A stretch of 64,000 bases of DNA from Cobetia crustatorum (GCF_000591415.1 NZ_JEMF01000032.1:17034-81033); one strand, 5' to 3'; shown: positions 46,455 through 56,575, numbered from the stretch's first letter. Translations and numbers: made by a program. The notes: generated by a model from the sequence alone, not told the origin.

Positions 46455-46955
46455 TTACGGTGTGGGTTGAGTACGAATCAATGCGTGTTTGGCGGTGACG
46501 ATGCCGTTGTTGTCAGCATAGAGGTAATCGCCTGGCACGATGGTGACGCCCGCGAAGGTGACCGGTACATCGCGCTGACCTTCGCCGCGCTTGATGCTGG
46601 GTCGCGGGTAGCAGCCCAGTGCCTGAACGCCGAGATTCGTGGCATGGATCTCATCCACGTCACGAATGCAGCCATACATGATGACGCCAGCCCAGCCACT
46701 CTTGGAGGCTTGCTCGGCGAGCATATCGCCCAGCATGGCGCAGCGCATGGAACCACCTGCATCGACGACCAGCACACGACCGGCACCTGGTTCGGCGATG
46801 GCAGCCTTGACCAGTGAATTGTCCTCGAAGCATTTGATCGTCACGACCTCACCACCGAAGGACTCGACGCCCCCAAAGTTGATGAAGAGCGGATCAAGTA
46901 CCTGAACTTCAGGGAACTCGTCGCAGAGATCGGGAGTGGAGATGGGGTGGGTCAT
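46455..46955 (-). CDS. rraA: RraA-family protein (RNase E activity regulator / aldolase-like)
   Basis: The 166-residue protein matches RraA, which in E. coli binds RNase E and inhibits mRNA decay. Hallmarks are [12 protein letters not shown] near the N-terminus, [57 protein letters not shown] with the conserved Arg, and [21 protein letters not shown]. The family also contains oxaloacetate decarboxylases and 4-hydroxy-4-methyl-2-oxoglutarate aldolases, so a catalytic role cannot be excluded. Length is normal. Confidence 0.93.
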   Translation of the reverse strand: MTHPISTPDLCDEFPEVQVLDPLFINFGGVESFGGEVVTIKCFEDNSLVKAAIAEPGAGRVLVVDAGGSMRCAMLGDMLAEQASKSGWAGVIMYGCIRDVDEIHATNLGVQALGCYPRPSIKRGEGQRDVPVTFAGVTIVPGDYLYADNNGIVTAKHALIRTQPTP

Positions 46956-47332
46956 GTGTCTGGCTCCTTGTGCTGATCAGGCCCGTACGGGCCGAGAGGG
47001 GGTTGCACGAGTATCACGTCGCTATTGCACCCTTGCTGATGCGCCCTTGCTGAATGGTTGCTGCACTGCCATATACCTCAGCATGCCCCAGATGACAGGC
47101 CTTTGCACCTGTGCGAAGGGCTAAGGTTTCTGATTGAATCGATCAGGAAATGCCCTGGAAACTCTTGCAAATGTAGCTGACTGGCGACGTCTCAAGTAGC
47201 GAAAAATCCACTCTTGAAACACTGTTCGATATCTACCACGATGTAAACACACTAGCGGTAGAGTCTGCTGCTACTGACTGTCCTCTCGGCGCGTATCGTC
47301 CTTGTGCCGTCTTCTGATTCAAGGAGCTTCAT
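46956..47332. promoter_or_regulatory. Intergenic region before the outer-membrane protein gene
   Basis: These 377 bp separate the divergent rraA and outer-membrane gene and contain no convincing ORF. TTGAAA with CACGAT 17 bp later (around 47214-47242) is a weak promoter candidate. AAGGAG at 47322-47327 is a strong ribosome site for 47333. Nothing else is seen. Confidence 0.35.
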
Positions 47333-47953
47333 ATGAGCAAGTCACGTTTTCTGGCCGCACCCTTGGCTACCGTTTCTTTTGCAGCTCTGGCATTGGCACT
47401 GAGTGGCACTGCGCACGCAGCAGAGAATGCCAATGAAGGTCTTTATATCGGTGTTGGTACGGGCTTTTCGAGCCTGGAAAATGATGACTCTGACGATGCC
47501 GGTGACTTCATTGAATCAGGCAGTGATGATTTTGATGTAGATGACGATGACAACGTCTACAAGGCCTTCGTGGGCTATCAGTACAACCCGTACTTCGCCA
47601 CTGAAGCGTTCTATACCGACCTGGGCACCGTACAGCTCAAGGGTAACGATTTCGGCAACACGGACCTGAAGTCCAAGGCCTATGGTGTCAACGTGGTCGG
47701 TATCCTGCCGATTGGCCAGTACTTCTCACTGTTCGCCAAGGCGGGTATGGCGAAGTGGGAAACCGATGTCGACGGCAACCTGGGCGATTCCAGTATTGAC
47801 CTCAAGGACAACGACGGCTTTGATCCTGTCTATGGTGCCGGCGCTCAGATCAACCTGAATCCGTTCCTGATTCGTGCCGAATACGAGCGTTACGACTTCG
47901 ACAGCGATTACCAGGTCGATGCCTTCACGGCATCAGTCGGCTACAAGTTCTAA
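47333..47953 (+). CDS. Outer-membrane beta-barrel protein with acidic insert
   Basis: The 206-residue protein has a Sec signal (MSKSRFLAAPLATVSFAAL, cleavage after AHA near residue 30) and then alternating amphipathic strands of an 8-strand OMP_b-brl-type barrel: GLYIGVGTGFSSLE, YKAFVGYQYNPYFATEAFY, YGVNVVGILPIGQYFSLFAK, FLIRAEYERYDF, ending in the outer-membrane signature VGYKF. Between strands 1 and 2 is a highly acidic loop with 16 Asp/Glu within about 25 residues (NDDSDDAGDF... DVDDDDN), consistent with a salty habitat or divalent-cation binding. Monocistronic. Confidence 0.88.
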   Translation: MSKSRFLAAPLATVSFAALALALSGTAHAAENANEGLYIGVGTGFSSLENDDSDDAGDFIESGSDDFDVDDDDNVYKAFVGYQYNPYFATEAFYTDLGTVQLKGNDFGNTDLKSKAYGVNVVGILPIGQYFSLFAKAGMAKWETDVDGNLGDSSIDLKDNDGFDPVYGAGAQINLNPFLIRAEYERYDFDSDYQVDAFTASVGYKF

Positions 47954-47980
47954 TCACATTCGACGATCGCCAGGCATGAA

Positions 47981-48012
47981 AAACGGGCCGCCCTTCAAGG
48001 GGCGGCCCGTTT
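47981..48012 (+). terminator. Intrinsic terminator after the outer-membrane protein gene
   Basis: AAACGGGCCGCCC pairs with GGGCGGCCCGTTT around a short CTTCAAG loop, 28 bp after the stop. Confidence 0.88.
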
Positions 48013-48134
48013 CGTCGTGTGAATGGCTCGATGCTTGGCAGCACATCCACACGCTGTATTCCTTTACATCACCGGGTGGCTGTCTGCATGACGCCGCTAC
48101 CGATCAGCTCGATAGGCAGCGGCGTCACACGGGA

Positions 48135-50738
48135 TCAGGCTTCCTGGGTGACCGGAATGATGCTGGAAGCGGCGTTTTGGTACTCTTCGATTTCATGGAA
48201 GTTCAGGTAGCGATAGATCTCGCCAGCCATGGCATCGAATTCGCCCATGTAGCCCTGATATTCCTCTACGCTCGGCAGACGACCGATGACGGCTGCGATG
48301 GCGGCCAGTTCGGCAGAGGCCAGGAAGACGTTAGCGCCGTCGCCCAGTCGGTTCGGGAAGTTACGCGTGGAGGTAGACACAACGGTGGACTTGGCGGCCA
48401 CACGTGCCTGGTTACCCATGCACAGTGAACAGCCCGGCATTTCCATGCGAGCGCCAGCACGGCCGTAGATGCCGTAGTAGCCCTCTGCGGTCAGCTGGTG
48501 CTGATCCATCTTGGTCGGCGGTGCCAGCCATAGCTTGGTCTTCAGGCTGCCAGCTGGCTGCTTCTCGAGCAGCTTGCCTGCCGCGCGGAAGTGACCAATG
48601 TTGGTCATGCACGAGCCGATGAAGACTTCGTCAATCTTCTGGCCGGCGACGTCGGACAGCACGCGAGCGTCATCCGGGTCGTTCGGCGCGCACAGCACCG
48701 GCTGGTCGATCTCGGCGAGGTCGATCTCGATGATCTCGGCGTATTCCGCGTCCTTGTCGGCACGCATCTGGCTCGGGTTGGCCAGCCACTCTTCCATGCC
48801 AGCGATACGACGCTCGATGGTACGAGCATCGCCATAACCGTTGCTGATCATCCACTTGAGCAGGGTGACGTTGGAGGTCAGGTACTCGGTCACGCTTGCA
48901 TCAGACAACGTGATGGTACAGCCAGCGGCAGAGCGCTCGGCAGAGGCATCGGACAGCTCGAATGCCTGCTCGGCAGTCAGATCTTCCAGACCTTCGATTT
49001 CCAGAATGCGGCCAGAGAAGGCGTTCTTCTTATTGGATTTGTCGACGGTCAGCAGGCCTTGCTTGATCCCGTACAGCGGGATGGCGTGCACCAGGTCGCG
49101 CAGGGTGATACCCGGACGACGCTCGCCCTTGAAACGCACCAGAATGGATTCCGGCATGTCCAGCGGCATCACGCCAGTGGCGGCAGCGAAGGCCACCAGG
49201 CCAGAACCCGCCGGGAAGGAAATGCCCATCGGGAAGCGGGTGTGGGAATCACCGCCGGTGCCGACGGTATCCGGCAGCAGCATGCGGTTCAGCCACGAGT
49301 GGATGATGCCGTCGCCCGGACGCAGGGAGACGCCGCCGCGGTTCATGATGAAGTCGGGCAGGGTGTGGTGAGTCTCGACATCGACCGGCTTCGGATAGGC
49401 GGCGGTGTGGCAGAAGGACTGCATCACCAGGTCAGCCTGGAAGCCCAGACATGCCAGATCCTTCAGCTCATCACGGGTCATCGGCCCTGTGGTGTCCTGT
49501 GAGCCGACGGTGGTCATTTTCGGCTCGCAGTACATGCCCGGGCGCACGCCGTTCATGTTGCAGGCCTTGCCGACCATCTTCTGTGCCAGGGTGAAGCCCT
49601 TGCCAGTGTCTTTCGGCTGTTCCGGCAGGCGGAAGACGTCAGAGGCGTCCAGACCCAGTTCGGCACGCGCCTTGTCGGTCAGACCACGACCGATGATCAG
49701 CGGAATACGACCGCCAGCACGCACTTCATCCAACAGGACCTGAGTCTTGAGCGAGAAGGTGGAGACCACTTCATCGCTGTCGTGACGGCAGACCTTGCCT
49801 TCGTACGGGAAGATGTCGATGACATCGCCCATGGCCATCTTGTCGACATCCATTTCGACTGGCAGGGCGCCAGCGTCTTCCATGGTGTTGAAGAAGATGG
49901 GCGCGATCTTGTTACCGAAGCAGAAGCCGCCGGCACGCTTGTTCGGTGCAAACGGGATGTCATCGCCGAAGAACCACAGCACCGAGTTGGTGGCGGACTT
50001 GCGCGAGGAACCGGTACCGACTACATCACCGACGTAGGCGACCGGGAAGCCTTTGGCCTTCACTTCTTCGATCTGGGCCAGCGGGCCGGTAACGCCTTCT
50101 TCCTGCGGGATGATGCCTTCACGCGGATTCTTGAGCATGGCGTTGGCATGCAGCGGAATGTCCGGACGCGACCAGGCATCAGGTGCCGGAGACAGGTCAT
50201 CGGTGTTGGTTTCGCCAGGCACCTTGAAGATGGCCAGCGAGATCTTGTCAGCCAGTGCCGGCTTGGACAGGAACCACTCGGCATCGGCCCAGGACTGCAG
50301 CACTTCTTGCGCGACAGTGTTGCCCGCCTTGGCGCGATCAGCGACGTCATGGAAGGCGTCGAACATCAGCAGGGTGTGCTTGAGCTGCTCACCAGCTTCT
50401 TTGACCAGGCTTTCGTCGTCCAGCAGCTCGACCAGCGTGGCGATGTTGTAGCCGCCCTGCATGGTGCCGAGCAGCTTGGTGGCGTGAGTCTTGTCGATCA
50501 GCGGTGAGGAGGCTTCGCCACGTACGATGGCGGTCAGGAAGCCAGCCTTGACGTAAGCGGCTTCATCAACGCCCGGGGGAATACGGTTGGTGAACAGGTC
50601 AAGAATGAACTCTTCTTCACCGGCCGGCGGATTCTTGAGCAGTTCGACCAGATCAGCGGTCTGCTCTGCGGTCAGCGGCTTCGCCGGGATGCCCTGCTGG
50701 GCGCGTTCTTCAACCTGTTGACGGTAGGCTTCAAGCAC
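48135..50738 (-). CDS. acnB: Aconitate hydratase B
   Basis: The 867-residue bifunctional aconitase B / 2-methylisocitrate dehydratase isomerises citrate in the TCA cycle. HEAT-like N-terminal domain, then DNTDDLSPAPDAWSRPDIPL, GTGSSRKSATNSVLWFFGDD in the swivel domain, GGDSHTRFPMGISFPAGSGL, and the 4Fe-4S cysteines in VFIGSCMTNIGHFR and CSLCMGNQARV. I use GTG 50738: GAGGG sits eight bases upstream, and the protein then begins MLEAYRQQVEERAQQG like other AcnB. The ATG at 50753 has no ribosome site. A strong hairpin lies in the leader. Confidence 0.96.
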   Translation of the reverse strand: MLEAYRQQVEERAQQGIPAKPLTAEQTADLVELLKNPPAGEEEFILDLFTNRIPPGVDEAAYVKAGFLTAIVRGEASSPLIDKTHATKLLGTMQGGYNIATLVELLDDESLVKEAGEQLKHTLLMFDAFHDVADRAKAGNTVAQEVLQSWADAEWFLSKPALADKISLAIFKVPGETNTDDLSPAPDAWSRPDIPLHANAMLKNPREGIIPQEEGVTGPLAQIEEVKAKGFPVAYVGDVVGTGSSRKSATNSVLWFFGDDIPFAPNKRAGGFCFGNKIAPIFFNTMEDAGALPVEMDVDKMAMGDVIDIFPYEGKVCRHDSDEVVSTFSLKTQVLLDEVRAGGRIPLIIGRGLTDKARAELGLDASDVFRLPEQPKDTGKGFTLAQKMVGKACNMNGVRPGMYCEPKMTTVGSQDTTGPMTRDELKDLACLGFQADLVMQSFCHTAAYPKPVDVETHHTLPDFIMNRGGVSLRPGDGIIHSWLNRMLLPDTVGTGGDSHTRFPMGISFPAGSGLVAFAAATGVMPLDMPESILVRFKGERRPGITLRDLVHAIPLYGIKQGLLTVDKSNKKNAFSGRILEIEGLEDLTAEQAFELSDASAERSAAGCTITLSDASVTEYLTSNVTLLKWMISNGYGDARTIERRIAGMEEWLANPSQMRADKDAEYAEIIEIDLAEIDQPVLCAPNDPDDARVLSDVAGQKIDEVFIGSCMTNIGHFRAAGKLLEKQPAGSLKTKLWLAPPTKMDQHQLTAEGYYGIYGRAGARMEMPGCSLCMGNQARVAAKSTVVSTSTRNFPNRLGDGANVFLASAELAAIAAVIGRLPSVEEYQGYMGEFDAMAGEIYRYLNFHEIEEYQNAASSIIPVTQEA

Positions 50739-50765
50739 GTGGGAGACCCTCATCTGTAATCGTGT

Positions 50766-50810
50766 CGAGATGCGCAGGCCGGTCGTTACAAGACGGGCCT
50801 GCGCATCTCG
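50766..50810 (-). other. 15-bp perfect hairpin in the acnB leader
   Basis: CGAGATGCGCAGGCC (50766-50780) is exactly complementary to GGCCTGCGCATCTCG (50796-50810) with a 15-base loop. In the acnB transcript it would lie 28 to 72 bases before the GTG start, with no T-run, so it is not a terminator. A role in mRNA stability or translation control is possible. Confidence 0.7.
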
Positions 50811-51200
50811 AGGCTTCTTGCGGGTAAATCAAGCGTCTTATCGCGAGTAAGTCAGGCGCTACGAGGCGAAACGGAGTCTACTCAACTTTGTCGACAATGT
50901 TAAGGAGTGCCCTTTGAAAGAGACTGCAACTTTGGTCGCCTTAATTTGTATAACACATTGATATTTAAGTTATTAATCTTTGATTGTAGTTGGTGTCTCT
51001 CGTGGTGTGCCTGGCAGGTATTGAGAGATATGAGGCCCGTGTTGATAGATAAAGGGCTTGTATTGAGGAGAGCGCTGTCGCGATACGAGGAGGGTGGCTG
51101 CTATTGAGCGTGCGTCGGAGGTGACTGTTGAGGGCAGGGTGGGCGGGGTATGATGATCGTGTTTTTCCGCTTCAATTTTCCGCCTCAATTCGAGGGCACC
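50811..51200. promoter_or_regulatory. Divergent control region of acnB and the DUF1289 gene
   Basis: No gene is convincing here. An AT-rich island at 50940-50992 (TTAATTTGTATAACACATTG and following) probably contains the acnB promoter on the minus strand. TTGAGG (51128-51133) and TATGAT (51149-51154) with 15 bp between are a candidate promoter for the DUF1289-miaE genes; GAGGG at 51192-51196 is the ribosome site. Confidence 0.4.
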
Positions 51201-51689
51201 ATGAGTCGTATTCTTTCTCCCTGTGTCGGGGTTTGCTCCACCACTGTCGGTGACACTGTCTGTCGTGGTTGTCAGCGCCACGATCACGAGATTCTTGACT
51301 GGTTTGGCTACGACAGCGAGCAGCGCTCACAGCGCATGGCTGAGCTGGACGCCTTGCGCAGCCACGTGGCTGCGCGTTGGTTGATCGTCCACGACGAGGC
51401 AGTTCTGACGGCGCAGATGGAGCGTCACCGCATCCGCTTTCGTCAGGGGCAGTCGGCGCTCTCGCGTGCCGTGGAGCTTTTGCGTGTTGGGCGCACTCGG
51501 ATTCGTGATCTTGAAGCGTATGGTCTTACAGTGCGTGAAATAGGGAATAAACTTGATCCGGAGCGCCTTTTTTCGCAGATAAACGATGAAATCATGGTGG
51601 AAGCCACAAGACGCGCCGATAATGACATGAATTCAGATAGCCAGATGTTTACTCCCGTTGAGGAGTGGGTGCCTGGAGAAAAAGACTGA
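51201..51689 (+). CDS. DUF1289 domain protein
   Basis: The 162-residue protein starts with the four-cysteine DUF1289 motif SPCVGVCSTTVGDTVCRGCQ followed by RHDHEILDWFGYDSEQR, typical of this small family of probable iron- or zinc-binding proteins. The remaining ~100 residues form a helical, charged region (VELLRVGRTRIRDLEAYGLT) not present in the shorter members. The ATG at 51201 agrees with the family start and has GAGGG before it; the frame upstream is open but unlike the family. Four bases separate it from miaE, so they share a transcript. Function unknown. Confidence 0.88.
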   Translation: MSRILSPCVGVCSTTVGDTVCRGCQRHDHEILDWFGYDSEQRSQRMAELDALRSHVAARWLIVHDEAVLTAQMERHRIRFRQGQSALSRAVELLRVGRTRIRDLEAYGLTVREIGNKLDPERLFSQINDEIMVEATRRADNDMNSDSQMFTPVEEWVPGEKD

Positions 51690-51693
51690 CACA

Positions 51694-52464
51694 ATGACTG
51701 ATACGATAAATGACACGATGATTGTGACGACAGATCCTGGCTTTTCTCTGACTGAAGCTCCCGTGGTTTACGATATGCCTTATGCCATTTCGGCGCCGGA
51801 AGGTCCTGATGATGAAGATACCGATGCTCTGTTGCCGGCATCGTTGTTGGCTTTTTTACCGTGCCGTACGCCATTGGGCTGGATAGAGGCAGCACTTGAG
51901 AATCCTGAGTTGCTGCTGATTGATCATGCTCAGTGTGAAAAGAAGGCGGCCTCCACCGCGATGAGTTTGATGTACCGCTACGTGGACAGACCGCTATTGT
52001 TGACCAAGATGTCTCAGTTGGCGCGAGAAGAGCTTCTGCACTTTGAGCAGGTCGTGGGCCTGATGGAAAAGCGCGGAATCGTCTATCGTCATATCAAGGC
52101 CTCTCGTTATGCTGAAAAACTACGTCAACAGGTAAGAGATGAAGACCCTGAGCGACTGGTGGATATCCTGCTGATCGGTGCATTGATCGAGGCCAGATCT
52201 TGCGAGCGCTTCGCACGCCTCATCCCTTATCTTGAGCCAGAGCTTGCAAAGTTCTATCGCACTTTGGTTAAGTCAGAAGGACGCCACTATGAGGATTACC
52301 TCATGTTGGCGGAACGCTATACCAATGAACCACTGGAACCCCGTCTCGCGGTGCTGCGCGCAGTGGAACAGGAATTGATCGAAACCCCCGATTCTTCCTT
52401 CCGCTTCCACAGTGGTCTGCCAGTCTCGCGGCGAGAACAGCGTGCGTCAGTCAGGGTGGGCTGA
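51694..52464 (+). CDS. miaE: tRNA-(ms2io6A)37 hydroxylase
   Basis: The 256-residue non-haem di-iron monooxygenase hydroxylates the isopentenyl group of ms2i6A37 in tRNA. The ferritin-like ligands appear in LIDHAQCEKKAASTAMSL (Glu), QLAREELLHFEQVVGLM (Glu-x-x-His), LLIGALIEARSCERFARL (Glu) and LVKSEGRHYEDYLML (Glu-x-x-His), the two EExxH-like pairs of the family. The N-terminal ~45 residues are variable and rich in Thr/Asp. ATG 51694 is assumed; a downstream ATG at 51718 is an alternative. It lies right after the DUF1289 gene. Confidence 0.93.
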   Translation: MTDTINDTMIVTTDPGFSLTEAPVVYDMPYAISAPEGPDDEDTDALLPASLLAFLPCRTPLGWIEAALENPELLLIDHAQCEKKAASTAMSLMYRYVDRPLLLTKMSQLAREELLHFEQVVGLMEKRGIVYRHIKASRYAEKLRQQVRDEDPERLVDILLIGALIEARSCERFARLIPYLEPELAKFYRTLVKSEGRHYEDYLMLAERYTNEPLEPRLAVLRAVEQELIETPDSSFRFHSGLPVSRREQRASVRVG

Positions 52465-52559
52465 CGCGCGGCAGACAACAAAGGCAAGGCTCAAGAACAG
52501 GGGATCACCGGCGCATGGCAGGGCTGGCGTTTCGTTCGCGACTTTGAAATGGATGACAC

Positions 52560-55500
52560 ATGACGCAGGAAACATCTGGTCAAGCTCAACTGGCGCTGCT
52601 GGGACATTTCCAGCTGACCTTGGGTGATGACACGCTGACCCAGTTCAGCTACGACAAGGTCAAGGCGCTGCTGCTGCATCTGCTGCTGCACGACCAGGCC
52701 GTCTCCCGCGCGGTCTGGCCGAATTGCTCTGGCCAGACCAAGGGCTATCCTCCGGACGCACCAATCTGCGCCACGCGCTGCATTGCCTGCGTCAAAGCCT
52801 TGGCGAAGAAGCGGACAATCTGCTGACAGTCTCTCGCCAGACCATCGCGCTCACGTTGCCGGAATATTGGGAGTTGGACCTCGACGAGCTCAATGCGCTG
52901 CTGTTGGCACCTATTTCAGCGGCTACGCTCGTTGAGATCCTCGCGTTATACCGTGGTGATCTGGTCGAAGAGTTATCGCTGACACAATGCCCTGACTTCC
53001 AGCGTTGGATGATCAAGGTGCGCGGTGAATGGCGCCAGCGTGTCATCCAGTTTGCGGAGCGTGTGCTGGCAACTGATGAACCTGTTTCGGACGACGTGCT
53101 GCGCACGTTGGTCAGTCGCTTTTCAGGTTATGGTCCCTTCCATGAACGCCTGGTGCGCCAGTTGGCGGAAGACGGCCAGTCGGCGGCGGCCCATGAGCAG
53201 TTCAATGCGTTCTTGCAGCAATTGGCGCTGTCTGGTCAACAGCCTGATCCGGGATTCCTGCAACTGGCGCGTTATTGGTCGGATGGCAAGAGCGAAGCGA
53301 TGGGCGCACTCACGCCACAGGGTGCCATCTCGCGCACGTTGTCGCTGGATAGCGCACCGTTGCGTGAAGATGAAATCGATCACCGTCAGCTATCAGTGAT
53401 GGCGATTCGCCTCAGCGTCAAGGACAGCCATCGTGACCGTGTCTGGGCGCGTGCCTGTTTGACGTTGCAGATCGAGTTACTGCGTTGGCTTGAGCAGCAA
53501 TGCCATCACTTGGGTGGCTTCTGGCTGCCGGGGGCGACGGGCGGTGTGGGTCTTGCGTGCTTCGGGACCCACGGTCCGGCACATCAACTGGCCGAACTTG
53601 TCGCGCTCTATGAGCATTGCAGCAAGGCGTTGTCCGATGAAATCGCCAAGCTATGGGACGGTGAAGGCAAGCCACCGGTCTTCTCGCTGTCGGCAGGTCT
53701 GCATTCCGGTCAGGTCATCTATCTGCCTGAGCGTCAGCTGGCGGATCCGCTGGGTCAGGTCACCCAGTATTCGCTGGAGCTGATGACGGCTGCCGAGGGT
53801 AGTGAGTTGGTGATCTCTCTGGAGGCCAGCCAGCACATGCCGCCGGCGCTTGATCTTCAACCGCGTCTGACATCCAGACTACTGGCTGCCGATGGTCGTG
53901 TACGCCTGCGTGCCCTGGTGCTGGGTAGCAGCGTCGCGACCCGCGAGGCTTCGCTACCAACGCTGATTGGGCGTGAAGGCGAGCTGCGGCGTCTGCGTGA
54001 TGCGCTGGCACGCGCCAGCATCGGTCTGCGTCAGAGTGTGCTGGTCAGTGGCAACTCTGGTATGGGCAAATCGGCCTTGATGGTCAATTTCCGTCAGCTG
54101 GAGCAGAGTCAGGATGTGGGGCTGTGCTGGATGCCGACGACGCGCCTGTCTCAGCTTGAGCCTTATAGCGTGGTGCGTGCACTCATTCGCTGGCGTCTCG
54201 ATGGCCATGTCGATCGTGATGCCGTCGAGCAGCTGTTTGAGACCTCCGAGGCGCTGCAGAGCGTTAGCGAGGAAGCGCGTCGCTCTTTCCATGCCATATT
54301 GGGCACGGCGGAAGAGTCGAACGAAGACGAAGTATTGATTCAAAGCAGCGAGACGGTCGAGCGCGTCGTCCGTGTACTGCATCTGGTGATCGAGAAAGCC
54401 GCCAGTCTGCGCCCGTTGGTCATGATGATCGATGATCTGCAGTGGCTCGATGAGCCCTCGCTCAAGGTATTGGCTGGCTTGCAGGCACGTCTACCGATCA
54501 ATATCGGCTTCATGCTGGCAGCCAGCCATAATGGCCGCGATAGCCTTGCCGTCAAGCTCAACTGGGATCAACACATTGCGTTGGGCCGCCTTGATCCAAT
54601 GCAGGTCTCACGCCTGTTGTCGCACCTGTCACGTCGTTATCGTCTGCACCTCAGCCCGCGCATGCGCAGTCAGTTGATCGAGCGCTGCGATGGCGTGCCG
54701 CTCTACCTGCAGGAAATCTGTCGCCGTCTCGACATGGACCGCCGCGAAGGGCGTCCAGTGCAACTTGATGAGCTGCCCAAGGGCTTGATCGGGCTGCTCT
54801 CCAGTCGTATTGATCAGCTGGAGGAAGGTCGTGACGTTGCACATGCCGCTGCCGTACTGGGGCGTGTGTTCAAGCTTAGCTTCGTGCGTCAGAGCTGTGA
54901 ATTTGAGGAAGGACGACTCAAACGCGCCATCGAGAACATGCAGCGTCTGGAAATTATCGAGACATGCGGTAACGACAGCGAATTTGATTACCAGTTTACT
55001 CATCAGCTGATTCAAGAAGCTGCGTACCTGTCCTGCCCGCGTGATGTACGACGTCGGATTCATCATCAGGTTGTGGGGCTTATTGAAGACAAGTATCCCG
55101 CTTGGATCGGACGTCACCCCGGCTATTTTGCTGTTCATTTGCGTAAATCGCAGAACTTCGGTCGCGCTGCGCGCTATTTCGAGCTTTCTGCACGTGAGTC
55201 GCTCAAGATCAGCGCCAACCGTACGGCACTGAAAATGGCTGATAATGGCCTGGCGTGTCTCAAGCATATTGATGGCCAGGAAGAGCGTGAAGTGAGTCTG
55301 CTGACCGTGCGCGGCCAGGCTGGTTTTGCGCTGGAAGGACATGGCTCTCGGATTGCGCATGAGAGCTTCGTGCAGGCGCGTAACCTGCTGAGTAGTCCAG
55401 CACTGGTCGAGGATGACGAGCCGGATCTTGAGCAGGCATTCATCGTCAAATGGGGCCTGTGGGTCGGGTGCAGTGAGCGTCATGCTCATGCTGATGCTTT

Positions 55501-56473
55501 TTCACTGGCCTCCGGCCTTAGTGAGCTGGCCGAGGAGCTATCGGATATTCGCTATCGTCGCTTGGCCGATTATGCCCAGGCGCATTGTGAATTCTGGGCG
55601 GGTCGTGTGCAGGTCGCTGGTGAGCATCTCGACGAAATTGATCCGCTCAATAATGCGATGGTGCTCGAGTGGTTGCCGTTCAGTGATCACCCGCAGGTCG
55701 CGGCTGCCTGTCTGCAGAGCTGGACGTCCTGTCTGCGCAGCGATTATGTGAAGGCCGAGCAGCAGGCCGAGGCGGCCATTCGCATGGCAGAAGAGATTGG
55801 TCAGCCCGGTTCACTGGCAATGGCACTGATGTTCTCCACCTCGCTATATCGTCAGTTGGGTCATACCCATCTTGCGACTCAGCGTGCCGAACGCGCACTG
55901 GAACTGACGCGCTCCGCAGATCTACATCTGTGGCACATGGCAGCGCATGGTGTGTTGGGGTGGGCTCGCGCCATGAATGGCGATCGTGATGGCCTGTCCA
56001 TGCTGCAGTCGAGTATCAACGAGTTTGCCGAGCTGACTGGGCGCGAGCGTCATCAGCGGCCGAATCTATGGTACATGGATGCAGTCATGGCGCTGGGTGA
56101 GCATGCGGCTGCCGAGGAGTACATGGAGAAGGTGCTGCTGGTCGCTCAGGAGCGTAATTCCTTCTATCTGGCAGAGGTCAGCTATCTGGTTGCGGCGCTG
56201 CGGACTGCACAGGGGTTGCCGACTGAGCGCGTGCGTTCGCTGATCGAGCAAGGTATGTCTTATGCCATTGAACAGGGTAATCCGCATCATGAGGCGGCGG
56301 GTCTGGCGACGTGGTTGCGTCTAGTCGATGGCAATGATGCTGAGCGCTGTGCACGTCTGAAGGTACTGCTGGAGGAGCTGCCTGGCTCGGATGCACCGGC
56401 AGTGCTGGGCTGGCATCAGTTGGTGGAGTCCGCTGAAGGGCGCGCGCGTCGCAGAACCTCTTCACCGGCCTGA
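52560..56473 (+). pseudogene. Large multidomain regulator: SARP/BTAD, cyclase-like, AAA ATPase, TPR; one frameshift
   Basis: Restored by one G near 52712, the protein is about 1,304 residues. In order: an OmpR-type DNA-binding winged helix (residues ~8-95, ALLGHFQLTLGDDTLTQF, LLWPDQGLSSGRTNLRHAL); a BTAD bacterial transcriptional activator TPR region (~100-245); a degenerate class III nucleotide cyclase-like domain (~275-455, SAGLHSGQVIY, then QVTQYSLELMTAAEGSELVI); an AAA ATPase (~475-770) introduced by LIGREGELRRLRDAL with Walker A GNSGMGKSAL near 497 and Walker B LVMMIDDLQWLDEPSL near 620; and a helical TPR-like C-terminus. The cyclase domain lacks evident metal-binding Asp and transition-state residues, so it likely senses rather than makes a nucleotide. 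It lies 95 bp after miaE and has its own terminator. Targets unknown. Confidence 0.8.
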
Positions 56474-56503
56474 TAGCAGTTTGGATATATGTCGGGTGGC
56501 ATG

Positions 56504-56543
56504 AAAAAAGCCCCACTACCTTCTTCAGGTAGTGGGGCTTTTT
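56504..56543. terminator. Bidirectional intrinsic terminator
   Basis: AAAAAAGCCCCACTACC and GGTAGTGGGGCTTTTT form a 16-bp stem over a TTCTTCA loop between the large regulator and convergent lpxH. Confidence 0.92.
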
Positions 56544-56575
56544 GATTTTCAGGAGCAGCTTCCGCTCAGGTGGCG

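Noticed and set aside
50907..51107. 66-residue frame in the acnB/DUF1289 gap, and a 15-codon TTG frame at 50914-50961 after AAGGAG
   Set aside because: The long frame has a start inside the ribosome-site-like sequence and odd Cys/Trp-rich composition; the short one is too small to support, although a leader peptide cannot be wholly excluded.
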